Positions 25,501-34,165 of a stretch of 64,000 nt of DNA are shown in pieces. The first letter of the stretch is position 1, and the number at the start of each line of letters is the position of its first letter. The notes beneath the pieces are model-generated. The model saw nothing but the letters and a program-made list of their open reading frames with translations. It was not told the origin of the DNA and made no database searches. This DNA comes from Anthopleura xanthogrammica (taxonomy: Eukaryota; Cnidaria; Anthozoa; Actiniaria; Actiniidae), in contig OZ025217.1 of the NCBI GenBank assembly GCA_964019055.1, forward strand, positions 945,501-1,009,500. The letters run 5' to 3'. Made by a program: the position numbers and the translations under genes.

Positions 25501-28500
25501 GGAGAGAGGAAAACTGTAGAACAGGAAGAAAAACCCTTGAAGCACAGAGAGAGCTAACAAGCAACTCTACTCAAATATGTTGCCAAGTTTCGGGAATTGA
25601 ACCTGGGTCGCAGAGGTGAGAGGTGAGCACTCTAACTGCTACACCACCATGCCTCCCATATAACTCCTTGAGGATCAAAAGACAGCAATATTGCTTAGCA
25701 GGCAGCATACTAACCACAATGACAAGTATTTACATCACAATGCAAACTAGGAAGTCTTTCCCCAAAGTATCCCATGATGCACTATGGGCTGTGATGTAAA
25801 TACTATTATTAGCTATGATGCTAAAATGGTGGGATACACTTACATTGGCATAAATTTGCTGGTTTTTCTCCACGCAAAGCCTGTAACTGTCCTGGGATGA
25901 GCCAAATACACAAAAGAAAAATCGAAATCTTCAGGAATATTGACAGGAGAAGATTCATCAGAGCTTGTTGGGATGACATCCACTAGCAAAGACAAAAACA
26001 ATTACAGTCAGATTAATTTCAACCAGCACTGAGATTATATCACTATCCTTCTTGGTTAGTATTGAAAAAAAACAACTCACCTTTTGATTTTTCAAACCAA
26101 ATTTTGACTAATCTGTCATTCTGAAAATAATAGTGAAAAAACAATTAACCCAAGGAAATACGTAACTTCTTTGATAATAGCATTAGTATGAGTAATAGTT
26201 AATTTGGGTACCTTTCCAACAGATGCAAAGAACTGCCCATCAGGAGAGAACTGCACCAGGTATATTGGAACAGAAGGGCTGTAGAGTTATGGAAGAAAAA
26301 AGAGAAATTAGTGTCAAATAAATCAAAAATAATTATTCTTAACAGGAGCACATCTAGAGGTTTTTTTTTTGTGGGTTCACCATTAAAAAACTGTGCAGTG
26401 CAGTGAAGTATAATACTGTTATGGTATTGAAGAAATCCATAGCAAAAAAATATAGCACACATACAGGACAAAAGAACAGGAATACTAACTTGCACATCCA
26501 AATACATGTCCAGAACTCATCTGTATCAGCAGAAGAGAGTCCACCAGAAGGATAGTCTGAGCTGCTGTCTTCACAGCTCCATAACTGGAGGTAATCACCA
26601 CCAATCAACAGTCTTTTACCTTCAAATTAGTGAAGGATACACACAAAAATTGAATAAAATGTAAGTGAAATGTTACCTTGATTCTAAATCCACAAGGCTT
26701 GGGTTTACTTTGTGATAGAAAAATGAATTGAGTTAAATTTCAACAAGTCTAACCTTCTCTGTTCCATGACAAACAAGTTATCTTGAATTTCAAACAAAGT
26801 TCTGATGTCTGCTCCCAGTGAAATGGAAATCCCTGAAACAAGAGACACAAACTGTCTTTAATACTTTTACTAATACTAAGGAATATTAGTATAAACCGAC
26901 TATGGTATATCACAAATCCTGTGCTCTGATTGGCTGAGCTACTAGTGGTCTATTAATGATAGACTGCCAATAGTGAAAAAGACCAGTTTTGAATACCAAA
27001 ACTATAGCAAAAACAATCATTTATTTGACTGATTAGTAGGTTTATATTAAAACAATTAGACCTCTCGCCCTCATGGTCTACAAGTCAATAGCCCAATCAG
27101 GCTACATCCTCATGGGCTATTGACTTGTACATGTAGACTGCTCAGACTGCAGGTCTAATTGTTAACTAGTCTTGTAATATATAAATATATTTCTTGTTTG
27201 ATCAAAAGTTATATTTTTGAAACTTACATGGTCAGTGGCTGGGATTGCTGGTTTAGCTCTAAATACCACTACTTTACTGCCATAAGAAACCGCAATCTGA
27301 CAAACAAAAATTAATCATCTTAATGCAATTAATATAAACTTGAATTTAGGGTGGTGTGGTGGGGAGATCCCTTTTCCTACTTGTAGGAAATATTTTGAGT
27401 TTAATTAACAAAATGCATTCTGGTCTAGCTTGGGTACAAACACTAGCTACACCACGATGCACCATGTTTACTCGCTATCTCAGTCTTTGTAATTGTACCT
27501 CCCCCTACCCCAAGTGCCACTTTTTCCAGACAGACCCTTTTTCTGCCTCCCCGCCTCCGTTGTGAAGGGATACTTTTATTATGAAGGACATGAGGTGAAG
27601 GTCTGTGTGGGTAGGATTTAGTTATTCTTTTTTACCTGCTTGACATCATCTTAAGGGTGTGGAGGTGGATCCAATATCACTTCCTCTCCAAACACTGGAA
27701 TATTTTCCAGGAGAATGTAAATAATCTTAGTAATTTGTGAGTTGTTTTATACCTTTCCATCTGTGTCACAGCAATCTACACAGCTGACTTCCTTGTATCC
27801 ATACAAAGATCCTGGGATAATCTGTACCCTTGTGAAGCCACTTAGAAGTATCACAACATCACATCCTGAAGCATAAGCCTAGAGATATAAAATAAAACAT
27901 TTTTATAGACAACATGTAAAAGGCTCTTCTTTGAGGTTCACTCCGCACACACCACCACTTCATTCCGAGGTGTATGGTGCACGCATGAACTGACCAATCA
28001 CAATGCGCTTTGATGCTTAGCCAAGCAGCCCTAGCTCCAAGTTTCTTCCCAATACAAAAACACGGGTTTCCAAAAACTTAGGGAAAAAAGTTTTTGCCAT
28101 CTATTTCCTCAAATTTTGTGCGATATATGACTTTTAAGACTTGGGTGAGGGCGACTCAAATTATAAAAACAATCATTTTTCGTGCTTAGTCTTTCATACA
28201 GCTGATCTCTCTGGGGGAAACCCTTATGGTAAGGGAGCAAACAACACATCAAACAAACTCTATTCCAATATTTGGTTCATTTGAAAATTGGACCCACATT
28301 CTCAGGCTTGAACTACAAGGTGTTGAGACAGTGCCATACTGTAGATAGGTCTATTAGAATTTTTCACAAACTTGTCTATTTTATGGCAAATGAGGAAAAA
28401 TCTATGTGAGTAACATTACATAATAAATGATTTAATAAAAATGGCTGTCAAATCACAAAATAGTGTACTGACTAAATGGTGAAATATACTAGAATAGTAT

Positions 28501-28920
28501 CCTGTCTTTTACATCCCTTTTCGATGTTGTTCTGTTTTCTATTAGTGCACCTGTCATGTCTCGATTATAAAGTAATGAATGATATGCTAACAGAGGGAGA
28601 AGACAGAACGAACTTTGATCTATTACATAGATTGACAAACTGTTTTTAAAACAGAAAGTCAATAGCACCGTTCAAATCACCACAAGCGAATCCCCGAGAA
28701 TAAACCCAAGCGTAAGGACTATGATTCTCTGTACATTTTGTACATAAAAATAAAAACCAATCGTAAACTTCGAAATACACGTAAACAAGCTATAAAGAGA
28801 AAGTGAAGCTTCCAGCTTTAAAATTACCGTGAAAGGGTAGTCTTCGACGCTTCCTACTGCAATAGCCGCTTTATCATCAAAAGTATTTGCAGCGCCAGTT
28901 AATACTTGATGTAGTTTCAT
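6504..28920 (-). CDS. DMXL2: DmX-like protein (DMXL1/2, rabconnectin-3 alpha), 38 exons, 3166 aa
   Basis: This is the large WD40 scaffold of the RAVE/rabconnectin-3 complex, which assembles V-ATPase on endosomes and synaptic vesicles. Exons, 5' to 3' on minus: 28828-28920, 27753-27878, 27228-27296, 26754-26832, 26490-26619, 26212-26278, 26081-26120, 25844-25982, 24644-25155, 21605-24258, 21020-21245, 20439-20653, 19631-19796, 19054-19262, 18305-18475, 17993-18090, 17521-17686, 17139-17268, 15413-16816, 14606-14770, 14308-14510, 13910-14033, 13225-13536, 12626-12849, 11732-11987, 11348-11555, 10894-11035, 10322-10408, 10006-10142, 9732-9843, 9446-9506, 9104-9234, 8680-8757, 8289-8380, 7929-7981, 7769-7858, 7217-7344, 6504-6707. 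The sum is 9501 nt with every phase consistent. N-terminal WD blades start MKLHQVLTGA; the Rav1p_C core is about aa 1576-1763 (GVGWWVRSDDTLRRL, AAFFLLAGSL); the C-terminal propeller has TGSQDGSVRMWEF and LLISGGRKGNICIFD. It is slightly longer than the roughly 3030 aa of vertebrate DMXL1/2. It is probably the single ancestor-like copy, so DMXL1 versus DMXL2 is undecided. Confidence 0.96.
6835..7190. repeat. (CTGT)n microsatellite with a duplicated larger unit
   Basis: This lies in the last DMXL intron. Runs of CTGT are interleaved with a longer block containing 'catcggtttattagtcagcc' and 'tcagtcactgtgtctctttg', which occurs twice (about 6860-6960 and 7015-7115). This is a higher-order duplication, not a simple microsatellite. 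Long open frames here are repeat artefacts. Confidence 0.9.
7590..7735. repeat. hairpin-forming inverted repeat (MITE-like)
   Basis: Two arms of roughly 55 bp face each other. The left arm reads 'ctcaaaattatcttgaatg' then 'aggctaacatgg' and 'aacacaaaagaaat'. The right arm is its near-perfect reverse complement. It lies in the DMXL intron between the exons at 7769-7858 and 7217-7344. Confidence 0.8.
8869..8951 (+). repeat. SINE 3' fragment with tail block
   Basis: Contains 'caatctgtgagttagccgtg' followed by 'ccctgacttagatcagccc' and a terminal 'caggg'. This is one copy of the tail unit that is tandemly expanded at 12966-13184 and 19830-20228. It lies in a DMXL intron. Confidence 0.75.
10565..10790. 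repeat. 20-bp minisatellite, about 11 copies
   Basis: Imperfect tandem copies of 'catgtcagtgttacgtaagc' (early copies have 'gaaagcc' or 'ggaagcc') fill the DMXL intron between the exons at 10894-11035 and 10322-10408. Confidence 0.92.
11078..11335. repeat. (CAGA)n microsatellite with interspersed unique blocks
   Basis: Runs of 'cagacagacagacag' alternate with 'agttcctgacaggacag' and 'gcatacacagttag'. The motif is the same tetranucleotide family as at 6835-7190, read on the opposite strand. It lies in a DMXL intron. Confidence 0.9.
12292..12370. repeat. short palindrome ending in GGTTGCTAT/ATAGCAACC
   Basis: The arms 'ggttgctat' and 'accatagcaacc' bracket a centre with 'cccatgg' and 'catggg'. 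The GTTGCTA...TAGCAAC arrangement resembles RFX X-box half-sites, but a small inverted-repeat element explains it equally well. A second X-box-like palindrome, 'gttaccatggtaatg', is near 12205. Confidence 0.5.
12408..12562. repeat. MITE family A copy ('aatagacc...ggtctat')
   Basis: Terminal inverted repeats 'aatagaccttttcgacttgg' and the complementary 'ccaagccgaaaaggtctat' flank about 115 bp that includes 'gagaccacgtgtcattct'. Further copies are at 30362-30539 (diverged), 30936-31134, 31369-31564, 44699-44880 and 48953-49140. Confidence 0.85.
12966..13184 (+). repeat. tandem array of SINE tail units (4 copies)
   Basis: Four imperfect copies, about 55 bp each, of the block running from 'gagttagccgcaccctgac' through 'gatcagcccaga' to 'tttcagg'. 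It lies in a DMXL intron, in the orientation opposite to the 19.8-kb array. Confidence 0.85.
15040..15330. repeat. ATC-rich minisatellite with a ~126-bp unit
   Basis: A block beginning 'caacatcatcacattgtc' recurs at about 126-bp spacing (starts near 15040, 15166 and 15292). Inside are many ATC/ACC triplets. It lies in the DMXL intron between the exons at 15413-16816 and 14606-14770. The surrounding stretch from about 14800 is also TCA/ACC-rich. Confidence 0.88.
15862..16240 (-). repeat. coding tandem repeat, six 22-aa units in DMXL
   Basis: Inside the 1404-nt DMXL exon, DFDWSKPVSSK occurs six times, spaced by LGGTGLGDTSD or variants (LDDSSD in the first, KITEDG after the last). Each unit is 66 bp and the central copies are almost identical in DNA, so the expansion is recent. 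It covers about aa 1957-2081, in the acidic linker after the Rav1p_C core. Confidence 0.95.
17760..17975. repeat. polypyrimidine (CCTT-rich) intronic tract
   Basis: Dense CCTTCC and CTCCCT runs occupy most of the DMXL intron between the exons at 17993-18090 and 17521-17686. On the gene's sense strand this is a purine-rich tract starting just inside the GC-type donor at 17987-17992. Confidence 0.8.
18495..18915. repeat. (ATC)n microsatellite cluster
   Basis: Almost uninterrupted CAT/ATC triplets at 18500-18660, then a degenerate continuation to about 18915, in the DMXL intron between the exons at 19054-19262 and 18305-18475. Poly-His, poly-Asp and poly-Met open frames here are artefacts of the triplet repeat. 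Confidence 0.93.
19290..19605. repeat. (ATC)n plus pure (CAG)24 tract
   Basis: The DMXL intron 19263-19630 is almost wholly simple repeat. It has ATC triplets at 19293-19425, an uninterrupted run of about 24 CAGs at 19465-19536, then more ATC-like sequence. On the transcribed sense strand the run is (CTG)24. Confidence 0.93.
19830..20395 (-). repeat. tRNA-derived SINE with seven tandem 57-bp tail units
   Basis: Read on the minus strand, a tRNA-like head (near 20340-20395, with GGTTAGATTTCC resembling a box B) is followed by a C/T-rich body and then the tail unit. The tail starts at 19830, 19887, 19944, 20001, 20058, 20115 and 20172, an exact 57-bp period. Each unit has 'ccctgaaacaacctctggg' and 'ctaactcacagat'. 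It lies in the DMXL intron between the exons at 20439-20653 and 19631-19796. Confidence 0.85.
24360..24612. repeat. CAG/CAA-rich intronic repeat
   Basis: Degenerate mixture of CAG, CAA and AGC triplets filling the short DMXL intron between the 512-nt and 2654-nt exons. Gln-, Ser- and Thr-rich open frames here are not genes. Confidence 0.92.
25325..25478. repeat. dispersed element with 'ggggggtgact' blocks
   Basis: Two 'caaggggggtgact' blocks bracket 'agcaaggcattacatag' and 'tcttatcttatcctctattc', ending in a C-rich 'ggatccgccc'. An inverted copy is at 48222-48385. Both copies are intronic (DMXL and the second synaptotagmin-like gene). Confidence 0.8.
25480..25660 (-). repeat. tRNA-derived SINE, best-preserved head
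   Basis: On the minus strand the head carries TGGTGTAGCAG (box A, about 25638-25648) and GGTTCAATTCC (box B, 25593-25603), an exact match to the box B consensus. The spacing suits RNA polymerase III transcription. The body ('gagaggaaaac', 'cccttgaagcacag') is the one shared with the other copies. Confidence 0.85.
28025..28210. repeat. dispersed repeat, partner of 5300-5520
   Basis: Same orientation as the 5300-5520 copy, sharing 'tttttgccatc', 'gacttttaagacttgg' and 'ttataaaaacaatc'-type blocks. It lies in the first intron of DMXL. Confidence 0.65.
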
Positions 28921-29220
28921 TCTTACGACGTTAAATTCTCAAGAACCATTCCTTTTTCTTGGCCAAAAGAACTTTCACTGGCACTGGACGCCATCTTGGT
29001 TCTTGTCGCAAAGAAATCCTTAGTGGGGAGGGGGTAGAATAGATTTTGTCCTCTAAATCTTTCAAAGGATTCATTTCTATTGGTTGAGAAGCTGTCAATC
29101 AGAAAAAAATAGCAAGGGAGGGGTAGGAGAGAATGTATTTTGGTCGAGTGATTTATAGTGCATTCTGGGTATTTTGTGAGCCCCAGGTATATTGTCAGCT
29201 GTTGCTTAAACAAAAACAAA
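28921..29220. promoter_or_regulatory. bidirectional promoter between DMXL and DTWD2
   Basis: Exactly 300 bp lie between the divergent start codons. CGCCATCTTGG at about 28989-28999 is a YY1-type element. The DTWD2 start codon is itself embedded in AAAATGGCGGAC, the same motif in the other orientation. No TATA box is evident. Confidence 0.7.
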
Positions 29221-32200
29221 ATGGCGGACGAAGAAGAGGGGAGTGAAGAGAGTCTTGTTCAAGCTTTTGCTGCTCTTCCTACTGAAGATACTGAAAAAAG
29301 ACCAACATGCAGGCGATGCAAGTAGGTTATAGTCTCTTAGTATTTCTCCTTTATTAGTCACTAAGGGTAATTTATTGTAAAGATATGGAGGAATGAAACT
29401 CCAAATTGCGCCGTACTGCAAAAAACTGTAAAAATTATCTAAGCTTATGAAGCTCGTAAATTTGAGTAGGGAGCTTATATTAGGTTTAATGAGATGATAT
29501 AAATAAGGATAAACTTGAGATTAGTTCAATGATGGTATGATTGATTCCAGACGTCCATCATCTGTTTGTCTGTGCCCACACCTTCCAGACAACCTGATGA
29601 GTATCAAGACAACTGTACACATTTTACAACATCCAAAAGAGGTATGTGAAATAGTAACACCACAAGAAGTCCAGGATTGGTGTTTGTATGTATGTTATTG
29701 ATGGATTGCAAGCATTCCCAAGAGAGTCAAATGACAAAGACATGGCAGCCATGTTGGTGGTATTAACAATGGATAGGTGCTAATGAGAAATCTGTTGTTG
29801 AAAACCATCAACATGGCCAGGGCTTTGGAAAGGGGGTTTGTATTTGCGAATCTATGGTTGAAGTTCAGTAATGTTGAGAGAGAGGGGGGGCTCATACTCT
29901 TGAACCACCACTGTCAACAAACTTGTCTTTCTTTAATTTATTTGACAAAACAATGTGCATTCTGGCCCAGCTTTGGTACAAACAGCAACCATAAAAGAAA
30001 TTTATTACTTTATTTGTGACACTTTATTTTTCATATTTTCTTTAAAAGTTTTTTTTATATCCCAGGAATCTAGACTATTGACGACTGTTCCTATCCTTGA
30101 AGCCAGTCTACAACCAGAAAAATGTCTAATATATAGAGAACGTAGATTTCATGAACCAGATTATCCAGAACTTTATGATGTTTTATCACAACCAAACTCT
30201 TTGCTTCTTTATCCTGGACCCCAAGGTTTGTTTTCTCTTTAGTATTATTATTTTTCTTAATTTTCATCCTTTTGTTAAGTTGGGTACCCTGTGGTATTCA
30301 AATGAAACAGGGTACCCAAATCTCCAGCAAGGTGATAGATGAAATAGGTTTCTATTTGATAAATAGACCTCTTTTCCTCTTTACCTTCGTATGCAAATTG
30401 CCCATTTCAGATAACATGACATTCCCTTGAGAAATGTTCTTTTGTTAAAATATTTACACATGAAAGAATCAACTCCCAAGAGTGGCATCACATGGTCTGA
30501 AATGGGCACAACAAACAACGAAGGTAAAGAGGTCTATTGAAAGCGTAGTCTGTGAAATTGACAACAGGGGAAATAATTGGGAATATTTTGTAAATATTTG
30601 GGATGAAATGGGAATATGACGGAAATGGAAATGGGATGGGAATGAGATGGGATAAAACTGATGCAATATTTATCAAGACTTTGTATTGCTTTCAGCTGTT
30701 GATTTGAAAACACTAGATCTGACAACATATCCAGAATATAACTTGATTGTCCTAGATGGAACATGGAGGCAAGCCAGGAATATATTCCATGGTAATACCA
30801 TCTTGAACAACATTAAACAGGTGAGACTATGTTGTATCTTACGTTATATTTTTCTGGAGGATGAAATAATAATGGCTGGTCAACTTGTGACCAAGAGGGC
30901 TGGCATACGAAGAGGTGTTTGACTAGACAAGTGTGAATAAACCTTTTTGGCTTGGGCATAATGTTTTCCCATTTCAAATCACGTCACTCTCTTTAGAACA
31001 AGATTCTTTGTTTCAGTTGTATCTATATTCATGTCTCTTCTAATGTACAACTGTCAAACAAAGAAATGATACTCAAGGGAATGACATGCAGTCTGAAATG
31101 GGAAAACGTTACGCCCAAGCCAAAAAGGTCTATTCAAGACATTGTCTGTTGACTGGCCATTATTTTTACCCCTGAGAAGACATAAAAATCCAGAATCATT
31201 TGATTCAAAATCACCACCTTACTGTTCTTTATAGGTTGTAGTGGAACACCACAATGTAAGTCAATACGTTATCCGAACGCAACCCACCAACCAAAGTCTG
31301 TGTACAGTGGAGGCAGTAGCTCTAGCTCTGGCAATACTTGAAGATGATATACATATTTATAAGGTACTAAATAGACGTTTTTAGATTGGGCATAATTTTT
31401 TTTCTCATTTCAGACCATGGCTAAGTCTTTGATAATAAGATCCTCATGTTTCTTCTCATACTCATGTTTCTTCTCATGCACAATAAACAAAGAAATGATA
31501 CTCTAGGGAATAGCCTGTGGTCAGAAATGACAAAGCATTATGCCCAAGCTAAAAAGGTCTATTGATATAGTCTAAGATACCTTAGAAAGTTTTATAAAAT
31601 TCCCTCTTAAAATTATCTTTTTTTGAGGGGGGATCAAGATAAGCTGCATTCTTGATATTTACAATGAAACATTCAAAGATAATCTACATCAAAAAATATC
31701 ACAGATCAAGATTTCTGTGGATTTAGCTTTTGAAGAGCAGCTTGATCATATTTACAACAAAGGGTTTCACTTGGCATGTTTCTTCAAATAGGAATTTCTT
31801 ACAAAAACATTTCTTTAATCAAACAGATTTTAATCAACCCACTGAACGCCTTGTGCCAGTTTCAGTTGGATCATGGTGCATTGGTCCACTGCAGTAAAGA
31901 GGAAAAAGAGAAAGAACTCCTTAAAGAAATGTGAGTAAATAACCAAAGAAAATGGGAAATGCATTTATTTTTCTGTGTCTGGCAACCCACGGAGAAAAGT
32001 ATGAAAATTTGCATGAAATTATGAAAGTATGAATTTATGAAAATATGCAAAATTAAAAGGGGAAAGCGCATTTTCATTCTTTTTGAATTGGTAGGCTCAA
32101 CAGTCAACATCATCTGATTATTATCTTATTATTCTAATCAATATTTAAATGAAATGAATTCTAGTTGATCTGCTTCTCTGTATCTCGCTTATTTCGGCAA

Positions 32201-32393
32201 ATTTCTGGCCAAATAACTCAATAATCCATCGAGGAATTCGTTTTTCAACAGGGATAATTCTACAGCTACTACCAAGAAAAATAGAAGAAGAAGAAAACAG
32301 AAGTTAAAGGAATGGCAATCAAATCAACTCTCTACAGAAAATGGGCCAGAAAAACCAGAAAATAATATCGAATACGAGGAAGAAATTTCCTGA
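29221..32393 (+). CDS. DTWD2: DTW domain-containing protein 2 (tRNA-uridine aminocarboxypropyltransferase)
   Basis: DTWD2 places the 3-amino-3-carboxypropyl group from S-adenosylmethionine on uridine in the D-loop of tRNAs (acp3U). Seven exons: 29221-29321, 29551-29641, 30066-30225, 30696-30820, 31235-31363, 31827-31930 and 32252-32393, totalling 852 nt (283 aa) with all phases matching. An N-terminal Cys cluster (PTCRRCKRPSSVCLCPHLP) looks like the family's zinc-binding site. The DTW signature appears as LDGTWRQARNIF, preceded by LLYPGPQ and followed by RTQPTNQSLCTVEAVA. The C-terminus is basic (KKNRRRRKQK) and may be a nuclear signal or RNA contact. Three consecutive introns carry MITE copies. 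It is head-to-head with DMXL. Confidence 0.95.
30362..30539. repeat. MITE related to family A, DTWD2 intron 3
   Basis: Arms 'aatagacctcttttcctctt' and the complementary 'aaggtaaagaggtctatt' flank 'cccatttcagataacatgac' and its inverted counterpart 'atggtctgaaatgggc'. The termini differ from the typical family A end after the first eight bases, so it is a related subfamily. Confidence 0.8.
30936..31134. repeat. MITE family A copy, DTWD2 intron 4
   Basis: Ends 'aataaacctttttggcttgg' and 'ccaagccaaaaaggtctatt'. Inside, 'cccatttcaaatcacgtcac' is answered by 'atgcagtctgaaatggg'. No coding capacity, about 199 bp. Confidence 0.87.
31369..31564. repeat. MITE family A copy, DTWD2 intron 5
   Basis: Begins only about 6 bp after the exon 5 splice donor. 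Ends are 'aatagacgtttttagattgg' and 'cccaagctaaaaaggtctatt', and a central 'tgtttcttctcat' is duplicated. Confidence 0.87.
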
Positions 32394-32896
32394 CGCAAAA
32401 GGTGATTGTACTTTACAAGACCTCGGCATTCTTCGTTGATTGTAAATTTGTACCAACTAAAAAGTTGCAAAAAAAATCTTTTGTCGAGCAATGGAAAAAC
32501 GTCTAGTGACAGAAATTGTAAATATTTCAATCGTTAAGTTTTAATGTGTTAGGAGAAAAAGCGACGAAGAAAGTCGGGGAAGAACGCGTGAAGATTTTTC
32601 AGATATCTACGAGAGACAAATAATTTTAGCAAAATTTTATTTAAACCAGCATTCCTTTCTTATAAATATCCAGTATATTTACAAGTAAAAAAAACATTGA
32701 ATTTTAACAAAATGTTTCGTTGCTAGATAATTACAGATTAATAATTTCAAAGAAAATTATCATAATTGTTTAAATTGTCCTAGATTATACAAATTCTGTT
32801 GATAGTACATAAAAAAACATGTTCCCCGCCAAGAAATATCTTAAACTGCATCACCACATTAAATATTCCTTATCTCGTTTTCCCATCGGTCTTGCT

Positions 32897-34165
32897 TTAT
32901 TTATCAGTTATGGCTTTCAATTTTGATGCTTGAGTCTTGGAGATGATCTCTGAGGTTTTTATAATCCCTTTGCTTACTCCTGCCCCGATCAAGCTACCAC
33001 AAAAACCCCCTACTATAGCGCCCACTACGGGAACTGGAATCAGGACCTGCCCGACAATGGTCCCCGTGGTACCCCCGATGAACTGACACCCCGAGTCACA
33101 AAGCTTATGCCGGACCGTTTTTTGGTACTCTTTCTGGGTAATCAACCCCTTATCTCTACGGATTTTAGCTCGTGTTACCATTCCTGCAGTAATTGCAACA
33201 TCGACTAGAACTGAAAGAGCAACCCCAGCTGCTGCCTGACCCATTGCCATGGCAGCCGTTTCTATGCCAACGGTGGCAGTACTCTCTGCTGCTGTGGACG
33301 TCACTACGGTGGCGGTTTCTATGATCGTATCTTTAATATAACTCTGGTTTTCTGGAGGAATTCCACTGGTGAGAGTGATGTATAAGCTGATATCTATGAT
33401 ATTATCTACAGCTTGGAATAAATTGTCTAAATGGTCGGCTCTTTCATCTCTCGACGATGGCACATCCAAAAACAGCATTAAAACCATGTTATCTAAGTAC
33501 TCATCCAAAAGATTTTCCTCCAATTCAAGAGCGACTGTTCTAGGCCACAGTTTTGTAATTATAACCCAAGCTTCAATATTCATTTCTGCACTAGATTCAA
33601 AAACCGAACTCCAACTTAAGGTCAAACGAAGCGTAGAAAAATTGATCCTAAATAATATGATATCTAGGTCTTCATACAAAACCGGTGTCGACCATTTTTC
33701 CTTGGATTCCACCAAGAATACGAAAGCCGGGTAATGAGTTGGCGTATTTAGATCGATAGATTTGCATTCCCAAATAACATGGTCTCGAAGGCATGCTGAA
33801 TCCATACAACTTTTATCAATGCAAACTGGAATTTCATGGTTTTTCCTCACGAGTCCATGATGTTGAAAAAATCCCTCGACTTGGCCGGCAACCGGAGTTT
33901 TGTCCGTCGCTTCTTCTTCATCTTCGTCACACCACTCGAGATCACAATATTCCCGTTGTGCTTGCTTCTTCTGAATATATTTCCACACGCTATTTTCATA
34001 AATCAGTACACATCGCTTACAAGGTCTAAAAATCGTAATTTCTGGAAGTTTAGGTTTTGCTCGGCATTCCTGCTCTGATTCGGTTTTTTCAGACTCGTTT
34101 TTCCACCTTAACTTTGGAAATTTCAACAAGCTTTTTACAATTGTTACGGCTTTCTTCATATGCAT
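32897..34165 (-). CDS. unrecognised single-exon protein with C-terminal glycine zipper, 422 aa
   Basis: I do not recognise this family. The frame is uninterrupted for 422 codons. The N-terminal part is basic, then CxxC-like (RPCKRC) and acidic (CDLEWCDEDEEE). The middle has a possible Cys pair (CIDKSCMDSACLRDH) and a mixed alpha/beta-looking segment. The last third has an Ala-rich hydrophobic stretch (about aa 299-331) and a second one (about 358-397) with VGAIVGGFCGSLIGAGVSKG, a GxxxG glycine zipper. Between them is a charged KIRRDKGLITQKEY helix-like loop. This layout suggests a membrane-inserting hairpin. There is no signal peptide. Two Met codons lie at the start (residues 1 and 3). The stop codon overlaps an AATAAA. 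Expression and role are unknown. Confidence 0.7.
   Translation of the reverse strand: MHMKKAVTIVKSLLKFPKLRWKNESEKTESEQECRAKPKLPEITIFRPCKRCVLIYENSVWKYIQKKQAQREYCDLEWCDEDEEEATDKTPVAGQVEGFFQHHGLVRKNHEIPVCIDKSCMDSACLRDHVIWECKSIDLNTPTHYPAFVFLVESKEKWSTPVLYEDLDIILFRINFSTLRLTLSWSSVFESSAEMNIEAWVIITKLWPRTVALELEENLLDEYLDNMVLMLFLDVPSSRDERADHLDNLFQAVDNIIDISLYITLTSGIPPENQSYIKDTIIETATVVTSTAAESTATVGIETAAMAMGQAAAGVALSVLVDVAITAGMVTRAKIRRDKGLITQKEYQKTVRHKLCDSGCQFIGGTTGTIVGQVLIPVPVVGAIVGGFCGSLIGAGVSKGIIKTSEIISKTQASKLKAITDK

Noticed and set aside
25580..25660. Possible tRNA gene on the minus strand
   Set aside because: Box A and box B are present, but the sequence continues into a body shared by other copies and has no complete cloverleaf, so it is a tRNA-derived SINE.
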